The notes under the pieces are model-generated. The model did not search any database. It saw only the letters and a list, made by a program, of their open reading frames with translations, and had not been told where the DNA came from. The translations under genes were made by a program, and so were the position numbers. Source: a virus. From it: 59,069 bases of DNA. Position 1 is the stretch's first letter. Every line of letters begins with the position of its first letter. Positions 26,618 to 36,778 of this stretch are shown here, piece by piece. The stretch lies in the IMG/VR virus record IMGVR_UViG_3300046532_001353, positions 1-59,069 of that record, one strand, 5' to 3'.

Positions 26618-29600
26618 ATGGCAACAATATTTAAGATAAGAAGAGATACGGCGAGTAACTGGTCAACTAATAACCCAACCCTTGCACAAGGAGAAATGGG
26701 TCTTGACCTTACAAACAACTTTATTAAAATGGGTGATGGTTCCACTGCATGGAACGGGCTAGGCCAATTCACTCAAAATATTGAGAACGTAGAAGACTTA
26801 GTAGGTGCAATGGTCACCTCAAATACTGAGACATTTATATCAGTAACCTATGATGATTCAGACGGGTCATTAGACTTCGTTGTTCCTGTATTAGATGAGG
26901 ATAACCTAGCATCAGATTCAGTAGGTCACCTAGCTACACAACAAAGTATTAAAGCATATGTTGATGCAACTGCAGCAGCATTAGATACCGCACAGGATCT
27001 TGACTTCCAAGGTGATAGTGGCGGTGCATTAAGTATTGACCTTGATGCTGAGGTATTAGATATTGCTGGTGGAACAGGTATTGATACCGTTGGTTCAAGT
27101 AATACTCTTACAGTAGCTATTGACAGTACGGTTACTACATTAACAGGTTCACAAACTCTTACAAACAAATCTTTAACAAGTCCTGCCGTAACAGGCAATG
27201 TATCAGGTGATGCATTCCTTGATGAAGATAACATGGCGAGTAACTCGTCAACTAAATTAGCATCTCAACAAAGTATTAAAGCTTATGTAGATGCATCGGT
27301 CACGGCTCAAGACTTAGACTTCATTGCTGATTCAGGTGGTGCACTAAGTATTGATCTAGATTCAGAGTCATTAACAATCGCAGGTGGCACAGGTATTACC
27401 TCGGTAGGTAGTGGTAATGGTGTTACATTAAACATTGACTCAACAGTAGCAACATTAACTGGTACACAAACAATGAGTGCTAAGACACTTACCTCTCCTG
27501 TTATTAATACAGGTGTGAGTGGTTCAGCTATATTAGATAGTGATACAATGTCAGGTACAAGTGCTACTACTCTTGCTTCATCAGAATCTATTAAAGCATA
27601 TGTTGATTCACAAGTCACAGCACAAGACCTAGACTTCCAAGGCGATAGTGGCGGTGCATTAGCAATCGATTTAGATAGTGAGTCACTAACAATTGCAGGC
27701 GGTACTGGTATTACAACAGTGGGTTCAAGTAATACGGTCACAGCTTCTATAGATGCTACGGTTGCTACCCTTGCTGATACACAAACATTTACTAATAAGA
27801 CACTCACAAGTCCTACAGTTACTTCAGCAGTATTAAACACAAGTGTAAGTGGTAGTGCTTTCCTTGATGAAGATAACATGGCAAGCAACAGTGCTACTAA
27901 GTTAGCATCACAACAATCTATTAAAGCTTATGTTGATGCCCAAGTAGATACAGAAGACACCCTTGCTGAATTAGATGATATAACTATTACATCCGCAGCT
28001 GATGGTTCCCTATTACTTTATGATACTGGCAATTCAGTTTGGATTGACAATGTCATGTCAGGTGATGCTACACTAGCAGACACCGGTGTAATAACTTTTG
28101 CTACGGTTAACTCTGATGTTGGCCAGGCTGGTAGCGCAACAGCTATCCCAATTGTTACAGTTAATGCTAAGGGATTAGTTACTGCGGTAAGTACTGCAAG
28201 CATTGTAACTCAATTAACGGTTGGAGCAGATACAGGTTCTAATGATGCAGTAGCATTAGCAAGTGATGTATTAGATTTTACTGGTGGCACAGGTATAGAC
28301 ACTACAGTTTCTGATAATGATATCTCAATTGCTATAGACTCTACAGTAGCTACACTAGCAGGTACACAAACATTCACGAACAAAACATTAACCACTCCTA
28401 CAATAACGAGTGCAACCCTCAACACAGGTGTAAGTGGTTCAGCATTCTTAGATGAAGATAACATGGCATCTGATTCTGCTACTAAGTTAGCATCACAGCA
28501 ATCAATCAAAGCATATGTAGATGCTACAGTAACTGCACAAGACTTAGACATTGCTGGTGACTCTGGTACAGGAGCTATTGATTTAGATTCTGAATCATTG
28601 ACAATAGCAGGTACAGCAAATGAAATTGAAACATCTATGTCAGGTAATACTCTTACAGTTGGATTACCTACTAACGTTACCATTGCAGGTAACCTAACAG
28701 TTTCAGGAACTCAAACAACAGTATCCTCAACCACAGTAACAGTTGCAGATCCAATGCTTTCATTGGCTACAAACAATGGTTCTGCAGATGCAGTTGACAT
28801 AGGTTTATATGGCTTGTATGATACGAGCGGGTCACAAGATTTATATGGTGGTATCTTTAGAGATGCATCAGATTCAGGTAAGTGGAAACTATATAAGGAT
28901 TCACAATCCGAACCAACTACTACAGTTAATGTAGGTGCTACTGGCCATGCGGTTGGTACATTGGTTGCTAACCTTGAAGGTAATGTAACAGGAAATGTAA
29001 TAGGTAACCTTACAGGTAATGTAACGGGTAATACATCAGGCACGGCCTTAACAGTTACACAAGCAGCTCAGCCAGCTATCACTTCAACGGGTACTCTTAC
29101 AGCATTACAAGTTGATAACATAAACATTAATGGAAATACTATTTCAACTACTGGCGGTACCGATTTAAATATTGGCCCAGTGGCTGGACAACAAATTGTA
29201 TTAGACGGTACGATTGAAATTGACGGGGGAGTAGTTACAGGTGCTACAAGCATTACATCAACAAACTTTGTTGGTGACTTAACCGGCTCAGTAACAGGAG
29301 CATCAAGCTTAAACTTACTGAAGTCCGGCGGAGCTATGACTGGCGCTATAACTACCAGTAGTACCTTCGACGGACGAGATGTTGGAACAGATGGAACAAA
29401 ACTAGATACCATAGAAACAAATGCTGATGTAACAGATGCAACAAATGTTAATGCTGCTGGTGCTCTTATGTTATCAGATACTACAACTGCTGGTTTAGGA
29501 ATTGTAATTGATGAAGATGATTTATCATCTGACTTAGCTACTAAGGTACCTACCCAACAAAGTGTTAAAGCTTATGTAGACTCTCAAGTCACGGCACAAG

Positions 29601-31525
29601 ATTTAGATTTAACAACAGACTCTGGTACAATAGCTATTGATTTAGATTCTGAAACATTATCTATCTTAGGTGGTACAGGATTAAGTTCATCTGCTACAGG
29701 TAATGCAGCAACGATTTCAATTGATAGTACAGTTACTACATTAACAGGTTCACAAACATTAACTAATAAAACATTAACAGCTCCTACATTAACTTCACCA
29801 GTATTTAATACTGGCGTTAGTGGTTCAGCAATTAAAGATGAAGATAACATGGCTTCTAATAGTGCTACTCATCTTGCTACTCAACAAAGTATTAAAGCTT
29901 ATGTTGATGGTCAAACAACTGATGAGACTGCAGAGGGTTCAAGTAATTTATACTTTACAAGCGAAAGAGTTGATGATAGAGTCAATGCATTAATTGTTGG
30001 TGGTACAAACGTAACTGCCACATATAATGATGCTTCTAATACATTAACAATATCTGCTGCCGAAGGAGCTAGTGGTTATAATCTAACCTCTAACGATACA
30101 GATGACTTATCAGAAGGTTCATCTAACTTATACTTCACTAATTCAAGAGCTGATGCAAGAATAGTAAATGCACTGAAAGATGAAGACAACATGGCATCTA
30201 ATAGTGCTACACATGCACCATCTCAACAAAGTGTTAAAGCTTATGTTGATGATCAGATCGGTGCAGAGAATACATTAGCAGAAGACAATGATGTTAACAT
30301 TACATCAGCAGCTGATGGTTCATTACTATTGTATGACACTGGAACAGCTAAGTGGATTGATAATGTTATGTCAGGTGATGCTACCTTAGCAGACACTGGT
30401 GTAGTCACATTAGCTACAGTTAATTCAAACACAGGTTCAATTGGTTCATCAACAGCTATTCCAGTTATCACAACTAATGCTAAGGGTCTTGTCACGGCAG
30501 TAAGCACTGCCTCAATCACAACAGCCTTATCGGTTGGTGCTGATTCAGGAACTAATGATTCAGTTGCTCTTGCCAGTGATGTATTAGATTTCACAGGTGG
30601 AACAGGTATTGATACAACGGTATCTAATAATGATATATCGATTGCTATAGACTCTACTGTTGCTACACTCACAGGAACACAGACATTAACTAATAAGACA
30701 ATCAACTCACCAGTATTAAATACAGCTGTTACTGGTTCAGCTATATTAGATGAAGACTCTATGAGTTCAAATTCTAATACTAAGTTAGCAACTCAACAAA
30801 GTATTAAAGCATATGTTGATGGATCTATTACTACTCTCATTGGCGGTGCACCTAGTACATTAAATGATCTTAATGAATTAGCTGCGGCGATTAATGATGA
30901 TAGTAATTATAACACAACATTAGTTACTGCATTAGCAACTAAGCTACCACTAGCTGGTGGTGCTATGACAGGAGCTATTACAACTAACTCAACCTTTGAC
31001 GGTGTTGATGTTGGAGTAAGAGATGGTGTATTAACCACAACAACGAATACTGCTAACGCTGCCTTACCTAAATCAGGTGGAGCAATGACAGGTGCCATCA
31101 CAACCAATAGTCTTATTGATGGAAGGAACCTCTTCCAAGATGGAAATAAATTAGATGCTATTGAAGCATCGGCTGATGTCACAGATGCTACGAATGTAGA
31201 AGCTGCTGGCGCAGTAATGGAATCAGGTAATACTGGTGCCGCGAAAATTCCTGCTGGAACAACTGCACAAAGAGATGCTTCTCCAAGTGTTGGTTACTTC
31301 AGATGGAACACAACTATTCCAAGGGCTGAGATATATGACGGCACAGAGTGGAGTTTAGTTGGTGGTGGAAACACTACTAAGAAAGCGTTATGGGAACACA
31401 GTTACACCGTTGCAGAGAATTATGAAATGACCTCTGGTAACAATGCGTTAACTGCCGGACCTATAACGATCAATTCAGGTTTCTCAGTTACGGTCCCTAG
31501 TGGATCTACCTGGGCAATCGTTTAA
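26618..31525 (+). CDS. Long tail fibre protein, 1635 residues
   Basis: The N-terminal anchoring domain (FKIRRDTASNWSTNNPTLAQGEMGLD, then FIKMGDGSTAWNGLG) is followed by many repeats: FLDEDNMASNSxTKLASQQSIKAYVD about eight times in variants, LDFxGDSGGALxIDLDSExLxIAGGTGI, and STVATLTGTQTLTNKTLTSP. It also holds one copy of the SGSQDLY...SGKWK module and three GGAMTGAITT units. The C-terminus is different in style (GYFRWNTTIPRAEIYDGTEW, then NALTAGPITINSG) and is likely the tip or an attachment site for the next protein. The repeats suggest growth by unequal recombination. The protein should be a trimeric beta-structured fibre for host recognition. Confidence 0.8.
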   Translation: MATIFKIRRDTASNWSTNNPTLAQGEMGLDLTNNFIKMGDGSTAWNGLGQFTQNIENVEDLVGAMVTSNTETFISVTYDDSDGSLDFVVPVLDEDNLASDSVGHLATQQSIKAYVDATAAALDTAQDLDFQGDSGGALSIDLDAEVLDIAGGTGIDTVGSSNTLTVAIDSTVTTLTGSQTLTNKSLTSPAVTGNVSGDAFLDEDNMASNSSTKLASQQSIKAYVDASVTAQDLDFIADSGGALSIDLDSESLTIAGGTGITSVGSGNGVTLNIDSTVATLTGTQTMSAKTLTSPVINTGVSGSAILDSDTMSGTSATTLASSESIKAYVDSQVTAQDLDFQGDSGGALAIDLDSESLTIAGGTGITTVGSSNTVTASIDATVATLADTQTFTNKTLTSPTVTSAVLNTSVSGSAFLDEDNMASNSATKLASQQSIKAYVDAQVDTEDTLAELDDITITSAADGSLLLYDTGNSVWIDNVMSGDATLADTGVITFATVNSDVGQAGSATAIPIVTVNAKGLVTAVSTASIVTQLTVGADTGSNDAVALASDVLDFTGGTGIDTTVSDNDISIAIDSTVATLAGTQTFTNKTLTTPTITSATLNTGVSGSAFLDEDNMASDSATKLASQQSIKAYVDATVTAQDLDIAGDSGTGAIDLDSESLTIAGTANEIETSMSGNTLTVGLPTNVTIAGNLTVSGTQTTVSSTTVTVADPMLSLATNNGSADAVDIGLYGLYDTSGSQDLYGGIFRDASDSGKWKLYKDSQSEPTTTVNVGATGHAVGTLVANLEGNVTGNVIGNLTGNVTGNTSGTALTVTQAAQPAITSTGTLTALQVDNININGNTISTTGGTDLNIGPVAGQQIVLDGTIEIDGGVVTGATSITSTNFVGDLTGSVTGASSLNLLKSGGAMTGAITTSSTFDGRDVGTDGTKLDTIETNADVTDATNVNAAGALMLSDTTTAGLGIVIDEDDLSSDLATKVPTQQSVKAYVDSQVTAQDLDLTTDSGTIAIDLDSETLSILGGTGLSSSATGNAATISIDSTVTTLTGSQTLTNKTLTAPTLTSPVFNTGVSGSAIKDEDNMASNSATHLATQQSIKAYVDGQTTDETAEGSSNLYFTSERVDDRVNALIVGGTNVTATYNDASNTLTISAAEGASGYNLTSNDTDDLSEGSSNLYFTNSRADARIVNALKDEDNMASNSATHAPSQQSVKAYVDDQIGAENTLAEDNDVNITSAADGSLLLYDTGTAKWIDNVMSGDATLADTGVVTLATVNSNTGSIGSSTAIPVITTNAKGLVTAVSTASITTALSVGADSGTNDSVALASDVLDFTGGTGIDTTVSNNDISIAIDSTVATLTGTQTLTNKTINSPVLNTAVTGSAILDEDSMSSNSNTKLATQQSIKAYVDGSITTLIGGAPSTLNDLNELAAAINDDSNYNTTLVTALATKLPLAGGAMTGAITTNSTFDGVDVGVRDGVLTTTTNTANAALPKSGGAMTGAITTNSLIDGRNLFQDGNKLDAIEASADVTDATNVEAAGAVMESGNTGAAKIPAGTTAQRDASPSVGYFRWNTTIPRAEIYDGTEWSLVGGGNTTKKALWEHSYTVAENYEMTSGNNALTAGPITINSGFSVTVPSGSTWAIV
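28675..28935 (+). repeat. Shared fibre module, copy 1
   Basis: It encodes VTIAGNLTVSGT, then VADPMLSLATNN, AADAVDIG-type sequence, YDTSGSQDLYGGIFRDASD and SGKWKLYK with EPTTTVN. Two further copies occur in the following fibre gene. Similarity is visible at both DNA and protein level. Confidence 0.75.
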
Positions 31526-31543
31526 TAATATTTAGGAGACGAA

Positions 31544-34500
31544 ATGTCAAAATTAAAACTACAGGGTGATGCAGGCGGAACTGGTATATTTACTATCGCT
31601 TCTCCTAATTCAAATACTGATAGAACAATAACTCTACCGGATGATGCCGGTACAATCTTAACAGCAGCACAAACAAGTTCAGCGGGATATGCTTTTGTTG
31701 TAGATGAAGATAACATGGCAAGTAACCTTGCTACTAAAGTACCTACACAGCAAAGTGTTAAAGCTTATGTTGATGCTCAAATAGCTAGTGAGAATACACT
31801 TGCCGAAGATAACGATGTTAACATTACATCTGCGGCAGATGGTTCATTACTATTATATGATACAGGTACATCAACATGGATCGACAATGTAATGAGTGGT
31901 GATGCTACGATGACAGATGGTGGTGTTATAACTATAGCAGCCGGTGCAATTGATACAGCAATGATTGCAGCAGATAATATTGTTGGTTCAATCATAGCAG
32001 ATAACACAATCGATTCAGAACACTATGCAGCAGGCAGTATTGATTTAGAACATATGAGTGCCAACTCAGTTGATTCCGACAACTACGTTGATGGCTCTAT
32101 TGATACAGCTCACTTCGCAGCAGGTTCTGTTGATGAAGCAGCAATGGGTGCTAACTCAGTAAACTCTGCTGAACTAATAGATGGAAGCGTAGACCTATCT
32201 CATATGAGTGTAAACTCAATTGATAGTGATCAATACGTTGATGGATCTATTGACACTGCTCATATTGCAACTTCACAGATTACAAATGCTCTTATGGCAG
32301 ATGATGCTATTGACTCAGCAGAGATTGCTGATGGTGCTATTGATACAGTACATATTGCAGCAGATCAAATTACTTCAGCATTGATTGCTGATGATCAAAT
32401 TGATAGTGAACATATAGTTGATGGATCAGTTGACCTAGCTCATATGAGTGTTAACAGTATTGATTCAGATCAATATGTTGATGGTTCAATTGACACAGCC
32501 CACTTTGCGGCAGGTGTAGTAGATGCAGCGGCGATGGGTGCTAACTCAGTTGACTCATCAGAATTAGTTGATGGATCAGTTGACTTATCTCATATGTCAG
32601 CTAACTCAGTAGACAGTGACCAATACGTTGATGGTTCAGTGGACAATGTTCATATGGCTAACTCAAGTGTTACAGTAAGTGATGGTTCAAACACATCACC
32701 TATTGCTCTTGGTGGTACATTAACTTTTGCTGGAACTACTAATGAAACTACAGTTGCTGAGAATGCAGGAACAATCACGGTCGGCTTACCAGACAATGTA
32801 ACAATTGCAGGTAACCTAACAGTCAGTGGTACAACAACAAGTGTATCTTCAACTACAATTACAGTTGCTGATCCATTAGTTGCTCTAGCCACAAACAACA
32901 ATGCAGCTGATGCAGTTGATATTGGTATCTATGGTTTGTATGATACATCAGGTTCACAAGACTTATATAGTGGTTTATTCAGAGATGCTTCTGATTCAGG
33001 TAAATGGAAAATCTTTAAAGACAATCAAGCCGAGCCTACTACAACAGTTAATGTTGGTGGTGCTGGTTATGCAACTGGTACTTTAGTTGCTAACTTAGAA
33101 GGTAATGTTACAGGCGCCTTAACAGGTAATGCTGATACTACAACTGCTTTTGCAACTGCAAGAACGATTGCTCAAACAGGTGATGTAGTCTGGTCATCAG
33201 GAAGTTTTGATGGAACAGCTAATGTAACTGCGGTTGCAACTATTCAAGCTAACGCGGTTGATAGTGCAGAGATTGCAAGTGGTGCTATTGACTTAGCTCA
33301 TATGTCAGTTAACTCAATTGACTCTGATCAATACGTTGATGGTTCAATTGATACTGCTCACATTGCTAATGATCAAATCACTGCAGCGTTAATGGCAGAC
33401 AATAGTATTAATTCTGATATGTATGTTGATGGTTCAATTGATACTGCTCACATTGCAGCAGATCAGATTACATCAGCTCTAATTGCAGATGACCAAATTG
33501 ATTCAGAACATTATGTTGATGGATCTATTGACACTGCTCACATAGCGATAGACCAAATCACAAATGCGTTAATGGCAGATGATGCTATTGACTCTGCTCA
33601 AATAGCAGATGGTTCTATTGATACAGTTCATATAGCAGCTGATAATATTACATCAGCATTGATTGCAGATGATCAGATTGATTCAGAACATATAGTTGAT
33701 GGTTCAATAGACTTAGCACATATGAGTGTTAACTCTATAGATTCAGACCAGTATGTTGATGGTTCAATTGACTTAGCTCATATGTCAGTTAACTCGGTTG
33801 ATTCAGATCAGTATGTTGATGGATCAGTAGATAATGTTCATATGGCTAACTCAAGCATTACTGTTACTGATGGTTCAAACTCTACAGCTATGGCACTTGG
33901 TACTACAGTTACTTTTGCTGGTACTTCAAATGAAATTGAAGTAGGTGAAAGTTCAGGAACAATCACAGTTGGTTTACCAGACAATGTAACCATTGCAGGT
34001 AACTTAACAGTTAGTGGTACAACAACAAGTTTATCCTCAACAACAATCGAAGTTGCTGATCCATTAATTGAATTAGCTACAAATAATAATGCAGCTGATG
34101 CAGTTGATATCGGTGTCTATGGTTTATATGATACAAGTGGTTCACAAGATTTATACTCTGGTTTATTCAGAGATGCTTCAGACTCAGGTAAGTGGAAACT
34201 ATTTAAAGATAATCAAGCACAACCTACTACAACGGTTAACACTGCTGGTGCAGGCTATGCAGTTGGTACCTTAGTTGCAAATGTTGAAGGTGCTGTAACA
34301 GGTAACTCTACTACAGCAACTGCCTTAGCAACTGGTAGAACAATTGCTCAAACCGGAGATGTGGTTTGGAGTTCAGGAAGTTTTGATGGTTCAGCTAATG
34401 TAACAGCAGTTGCAACTATTCAAGCTAATGCAGTGGACTCAGCAGAGATTACAAGTGGTGCTATTGACTTGGCTCATATGAGTGTAAACTCTATTGACTC

Positions 34501-35794
34501 TGATCAATATGTAGATGGTTCAATTGATACAATTCATATTGCTGCAGATCAAATTACAAATGCATTAATTGCAGATGATCAAATTGATTCAGAACATTAT
34601 GTTGATGCTTCAATTGATACTGCTCATATTGCTGATGATCAAGTAACTGCAGCTAAGTTAGCTAACTCGATTAATACTGATATAGCTACTGGTGTAGCTG
34701 CCTTGCCTAAAGCAGGTGGAGCAATGACAGGAGCCATTACAACTAACTCAACCTTTGATGGAGTTGATATTGCTACAAGGGATGGAGTACTAACAAGTAC
34801 AACTACTACTGCTAATGCAGCATTACCTAAAGCTGGTGGTGCAATGACAGGAGCCATTACAACTAACTCAACCTTTGATGGAAGAGATGTTGCTACTGAT
34901 GGTACTAAGTTAGATGGTATTGAAGCAAGTGCTACAGCTGATCAAACTAAGTCTGATATAGAAGGTCTTGGTATTGATGTACCAGCGGCTAACCTTACTG
35001 GAACAGTTGCAGCGGCTAGATTAGATACAGCAACAACAACAGCTGAAAGTGATGATAGTACTAAGATAGCAACAACAGCTTATGTTACAGATAAGATTAC
35101 TACCCTCATTGGTGGTGCTCCAAGTACATTGAATGATTTGAATGAATTGGCAGCAGCGATTAATGATGATGCTTCTTACAACACTACATTAACTACAGCG
35201 TTAGCTACTAAGCTTCCTAAAGCTGGTGGTGCTATGACAGGTGCCATTACTACTAACTCCACATTTGATGGAAGGGATGTAGGAACAGATGGTACTAAGT
35301 TAGATACAATAGAAACTAATGCTACGGCTGATCAAACAGCAGCACAAATCAAAACCCATTTAGAGAATGGAATTGATAGTGTTCATTATGTTGATGGAAG
35401 TATTGATCATGTTCACCTAGCTAATGATATTATTGATGGAGATAACATTGGTGATAATGTTATTAACAGCGAACACATAGCAGCAGATTCAATTGATGCA
35501 GAACACTTAGCACCTAACAGTGTTAATAGTGATGCTTACATTGATAACAGTATTCTTGCAATACACCTTGTTTCAAATGCAGTAACAACTGTTAAAATTC
35601 TAGATGATAATGTAACTGGAGCTAAGATAGCTGATGATGCAATTGACTCAAACCACTATGCTGCAGACTCTATTGATGAAGAGCATATTGCAAATGATGC
35701 AGTAGGTTCAGCAGAATTAAAATCATTAGCAACACTATTGATTATTAACTCGGCTGGAACAACTGTTGCAACATATCATTGTGCTGGAGCTTAA
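31544..35794 (+). CDS. Long tail fibre protein, 1416 residues, built of VDGSID repeats
   Basis: AGGAGA lies ahead of the ATG. The N-terminus is a fibre-start domain (LQGDAGGTGIFTIASPNSNTDRTITLPD, read as GTGIFTI and RTITLPDDAGT). The body is dominated by 9-12-residue units such as NSIDSDQYVDGSIDTAHIA and ADDQIDSEHYVDGSID, repeated dozens of times in four blocks. These alternate with two copies of the SGSQDLYSGLFRDASDSGKWK module and three GGAMTGAITTNSTFDG units. The C-terminus (AVGSAELKSLATLLIINSAG, then TTVATYHCAGA) resembles the end of the 418-residue fibre. Probably a long trimeric fibre joined to the preceding one. Confidence 0.78.
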   Translation: MSKLKLQGDAGGTGIFTIASPNSNTDRTITLPDDAGTILTAAQTSSAGYAFVVDEDNMASNLATKVPTQQSVKAYVDAQIASENTLAEDNDVNITSAADGSLLLYDTGTSTWIDNVMSGDATMTDGGVITIAAGAIDTAMIAADNIVGSIIADNTIDSEHYAAGSIDLEHMSANSVDSDNYVDGSIDTAHFAAGSVDEAAMGANSVNSAELIDGSVDLSHMSVNSIDSDQYVDGSIDTAHIATSQITNALMADDAIDSAEIADGAIDTVHIAADQITSALIADDQIDSEHIVDGSVDLAHMSVNSIDSDQYVDGSIDTAHFAAGVVDAAAMGANSVDSSELVDGSVDLSHMSANSVDSDQYVDGSVDNVHMANSSVTVSDGSNTSPIALGGTLTFAGTTNETTVAENAGTITVGLPDNVTIAGNLTVSGTTTSVSSTTITVADPLVALATNNNAADAVDIGIYGLYDTSGSQDLYSGLFRDASDSGKWKIFKDNQAEPTTTVNVGGAGYATGTLVANLEGNVTGALTGNADTTTAFATARTIAQTGDVVWSSGSFDGTANVTAVATIQANAVDSAEIASGAIDLAHMSVNSIDSDQYVDGSIDTAHIANDQITAALMADNSINSDMYVDGSIDTAHIAADQITSALIADDQIDSEHYVDGSIDTAHIAIDQITNALMADDAIDSAQIADGSIDTVHIAADNITSALIADDQIDSEHIVDGSIDLAHMSVNSIDSDQYVDGSIDLAHMSVNSVDSDQYVDGSVDNVHMANSSITVTDGSNSTAMALGTTVTFAGTSNEIEVGESSGTITVGLPDNVTIAGNLTVSGTTTSLSSTTIEVADPLIELATNNNAADAVDIGVYGLYDTSGSQDLYSGLFRDASDSGKWKLFKDNQAQPTTTVNTAGAGYAVGTLVANVEGAVTGNSTTATALATGRTIAQTGDVVWSSGSFDGSANVTAVATIQANAVDSAEITSGAIDLAHMSVNSIDSDQYVDGSIDTIHIAADQITNALIADDQIDSEHYVDASIDTAHIADDQVTAAKLANSINTDIATGVAALPKAGGAMTGAITTNSTFDGVDIATRDGVLTSTTTTANAALPKAGGAMTGAITTNSTFDGRDVATDGTKLDGIEASATADQTKSDIEGLGIDVPAANLTGTVAAARLDTATTTAESDDSTKIATTAYVTDKITTLIGGAPSTLNDLNELAAAINDDASYNTTLTTALATKLPKAGGAMTGAITTNSTFDGRDVGTDGTKLDTIETNATADQTAAQIKTHLENGIDSVHYVDGSIDHVHLANDIIDGDNIGDNVINSEHIAADSIDAEHLAPNSVNSDAYIDNSILAIHLVSNAVTTVKILDDNVTGAKIADDAIDSNHYAADSIDEEHIANDAVGSAELKSLATLLIINSAGTTVATYHCAGA
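32795..33058 (+). repeat. Shared fibre module, copy 2
   Basis: Same order of motifs as copy 1 (AGNLTVSGTTTSVSSTT, VADPLVALATNNNAADAVD, SGSQDLYSGLFRDASD, SGKWKIFKDNQAEPTTTVN), inside the 1416-residue fibre gene. Confidence 0.75.
33982..34245 (+). repeat. Shared fibre module, copy 3
   Basis: A third copy inside the same gene, very close to copy 2 (SGKWKLFKDNQAQPTTTVN). The sequence after it (GAGYAVGTLVANVEG) also parallels copy 2, so a unit longer than the core module was duplicated. Confidence 0.75.
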
Positions 35795-35803
35795 TATTAA
35801 CAC

Positions 35804-35844
35804 GTCTATTTATACTTTTCCATTTCAGATTAGTATAAATAGAC
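35804..35844. promoter_or_regulatory. Late promoter within a 12-bp inverted repeat
   Basis: GTCTATTTATAC (35804-35815) and GTATAAATAGAC (35833-35844) are perfect inverted copies separated by 17 bases. The right arm holds TATAAATA (35834-35841) for the gene at 35867; the left arm holds the same box facing back into the fibre gene. The RNA copy could also form a hairpin behind the fibre stop. Confidence 0.65.
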
Positions 35845-35866
35845 TTAACAAAAGGAATAAATAATT

Positions 35867-36778
35867 ATGGCAGCAAGAACACCAATAAAATTAGATGGTT
35901 CAAACCTAAAGGAAATGTCGAGTACCGATTATAATAACATCGTTGCTAGGACAGCTTATCTTTATATGACTGATCCGTCTGTCACATTGTCACAGGTTGG
36001 TTCTAGTGGTTCATTGGATTCTATGAATGATACAAGAACTCAGGCAGGATCAGCTACAACACATGCGAGTAGCTTTCGTTCTGCAGGTGATACACCTGAC
36101 GTGAGTACTGTAACAGTTACATATGATAAAATAACTGAAGCAACTGCTTCGTTATCAGCACCAGCTGATACGAACAGTATAAGATTTCCAGTTTGGAATA
36201 ACGGTGGGAATATTCAAGCTATGACTGTACAAGAAATGTATGATACATATGTTAGTGCTGCAACAGATTCTCTTATAGCATCTCAACCATATAAGATTCA
36301 TACATCTACATCATCGCCATCTGGATATACTATTGTTTCTTCAACTGCGGTGTTTACAGATACGATAGCTAATGCTGGAGCATATACAGCAGGTGGTATT
36401 ACTGAAACACAAGATCAACCAACTACTGTAACTAACTATTATCTTCATAGAAACACTGGTTCATCTGTATCATACAGCGCAACACCAATGTATATTGATG
36501 CAAGTCAAAATCTTAAAGAATATACATCTGCAGAGTTTGATGCTATTATGAAAGAAGTAATTAGATACTCTACAGTTAATTCAGGTGATAGCTGTAGACT
36601 AAGATATTATATCGGTGGAGCAGGTACAAACATGGGTTCCGGTATAGTTAATACTAAATTGAATAGTTCAACATACGCTCAACGTGAAGTTGGTGGAGAC
36701 GACTATCGTACACAGGAATTTCCGTCAGGTTCGGCGGCAACAATATCAACATACTATTTAAAAGCGAGGAAATACTAA
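35867..36778 (+). CDS. Virion structural protein, 303 residues
   Basis: A late promoter and AAAGGAA precede the ATG. The protein begins TPIKLDGSNLKEMSSTDYNNIVARTAYLYM, read as KLDGSNLKEMSS plus a helix, and continues beta-rich with VTVTYDKITEAT and IRFPVWNNGGNIQAMTVQEMYDTY. A second, similar element follows: SATPMYIDASQNLKEYTSAEFDAIMKEVIRY. The two LKEM/LKEY segments look like an internal duplication. The end is RTQEFPSGSAATISTYYLKARK. I recall such proteins next to fibre genes of marine myoviruses as virion structural proteins without known function. Confidence 0.65.
   Translation: MAARTPIKLDGSNLKEMSSTDYNNIVARTAYLYMTDPSVTLSQVGSSGSLDSMNDTRTQAGSATTHASSFRSAGDTPDVSTVTVTYDKITEATASLSAPADTNSIRFPVWNNGGNIQAMTVQEMYDTYVSAATDSLIASQPYKIHTSTSSPSGYTIVSSTAVFTDTIANAGAYTAGGITETQDQPTTVTNYYLHRNTGSSVSYSATPMYIDASQNLKEYTSAEFDAIMKEVIRYSTVNSGDSCRLRYYIGGAGTNMGSGIVNTKLNSSTYAQREVGGDDYRTQEFPSGSAATISTYYLKARKY

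Larger units (their letters stand above)
31990..35720 (+). repeat. Blocks of short VDGSID/NSIDSDQY coding repeats
   Basis: Near-identical 27-63-base units occur in blocks at about 31990-32660, 33250-33850, 34440-34650 and 35370-35720. They stay in frame and encode Asp/Ile/Ala-rich units. Codon differences between copies show that they are older than a very recent duplication. Confidence 0.75.

Noticed and set aside
26926-31182. Series of minus-strand frames opposite the 1635-residue fibre
   Set aside because: All are Val/Ser/Pro-rich antisense copies of the fibre repeats, without start sites or promoters.
31990-35720. Regularly spaced repeats looking like a CRISPR array
   Set aside because: The repeats stay in one reading frame, vary by synonymous changes, have no unique spacers of constant length, and encode the VDGSID fibre body.
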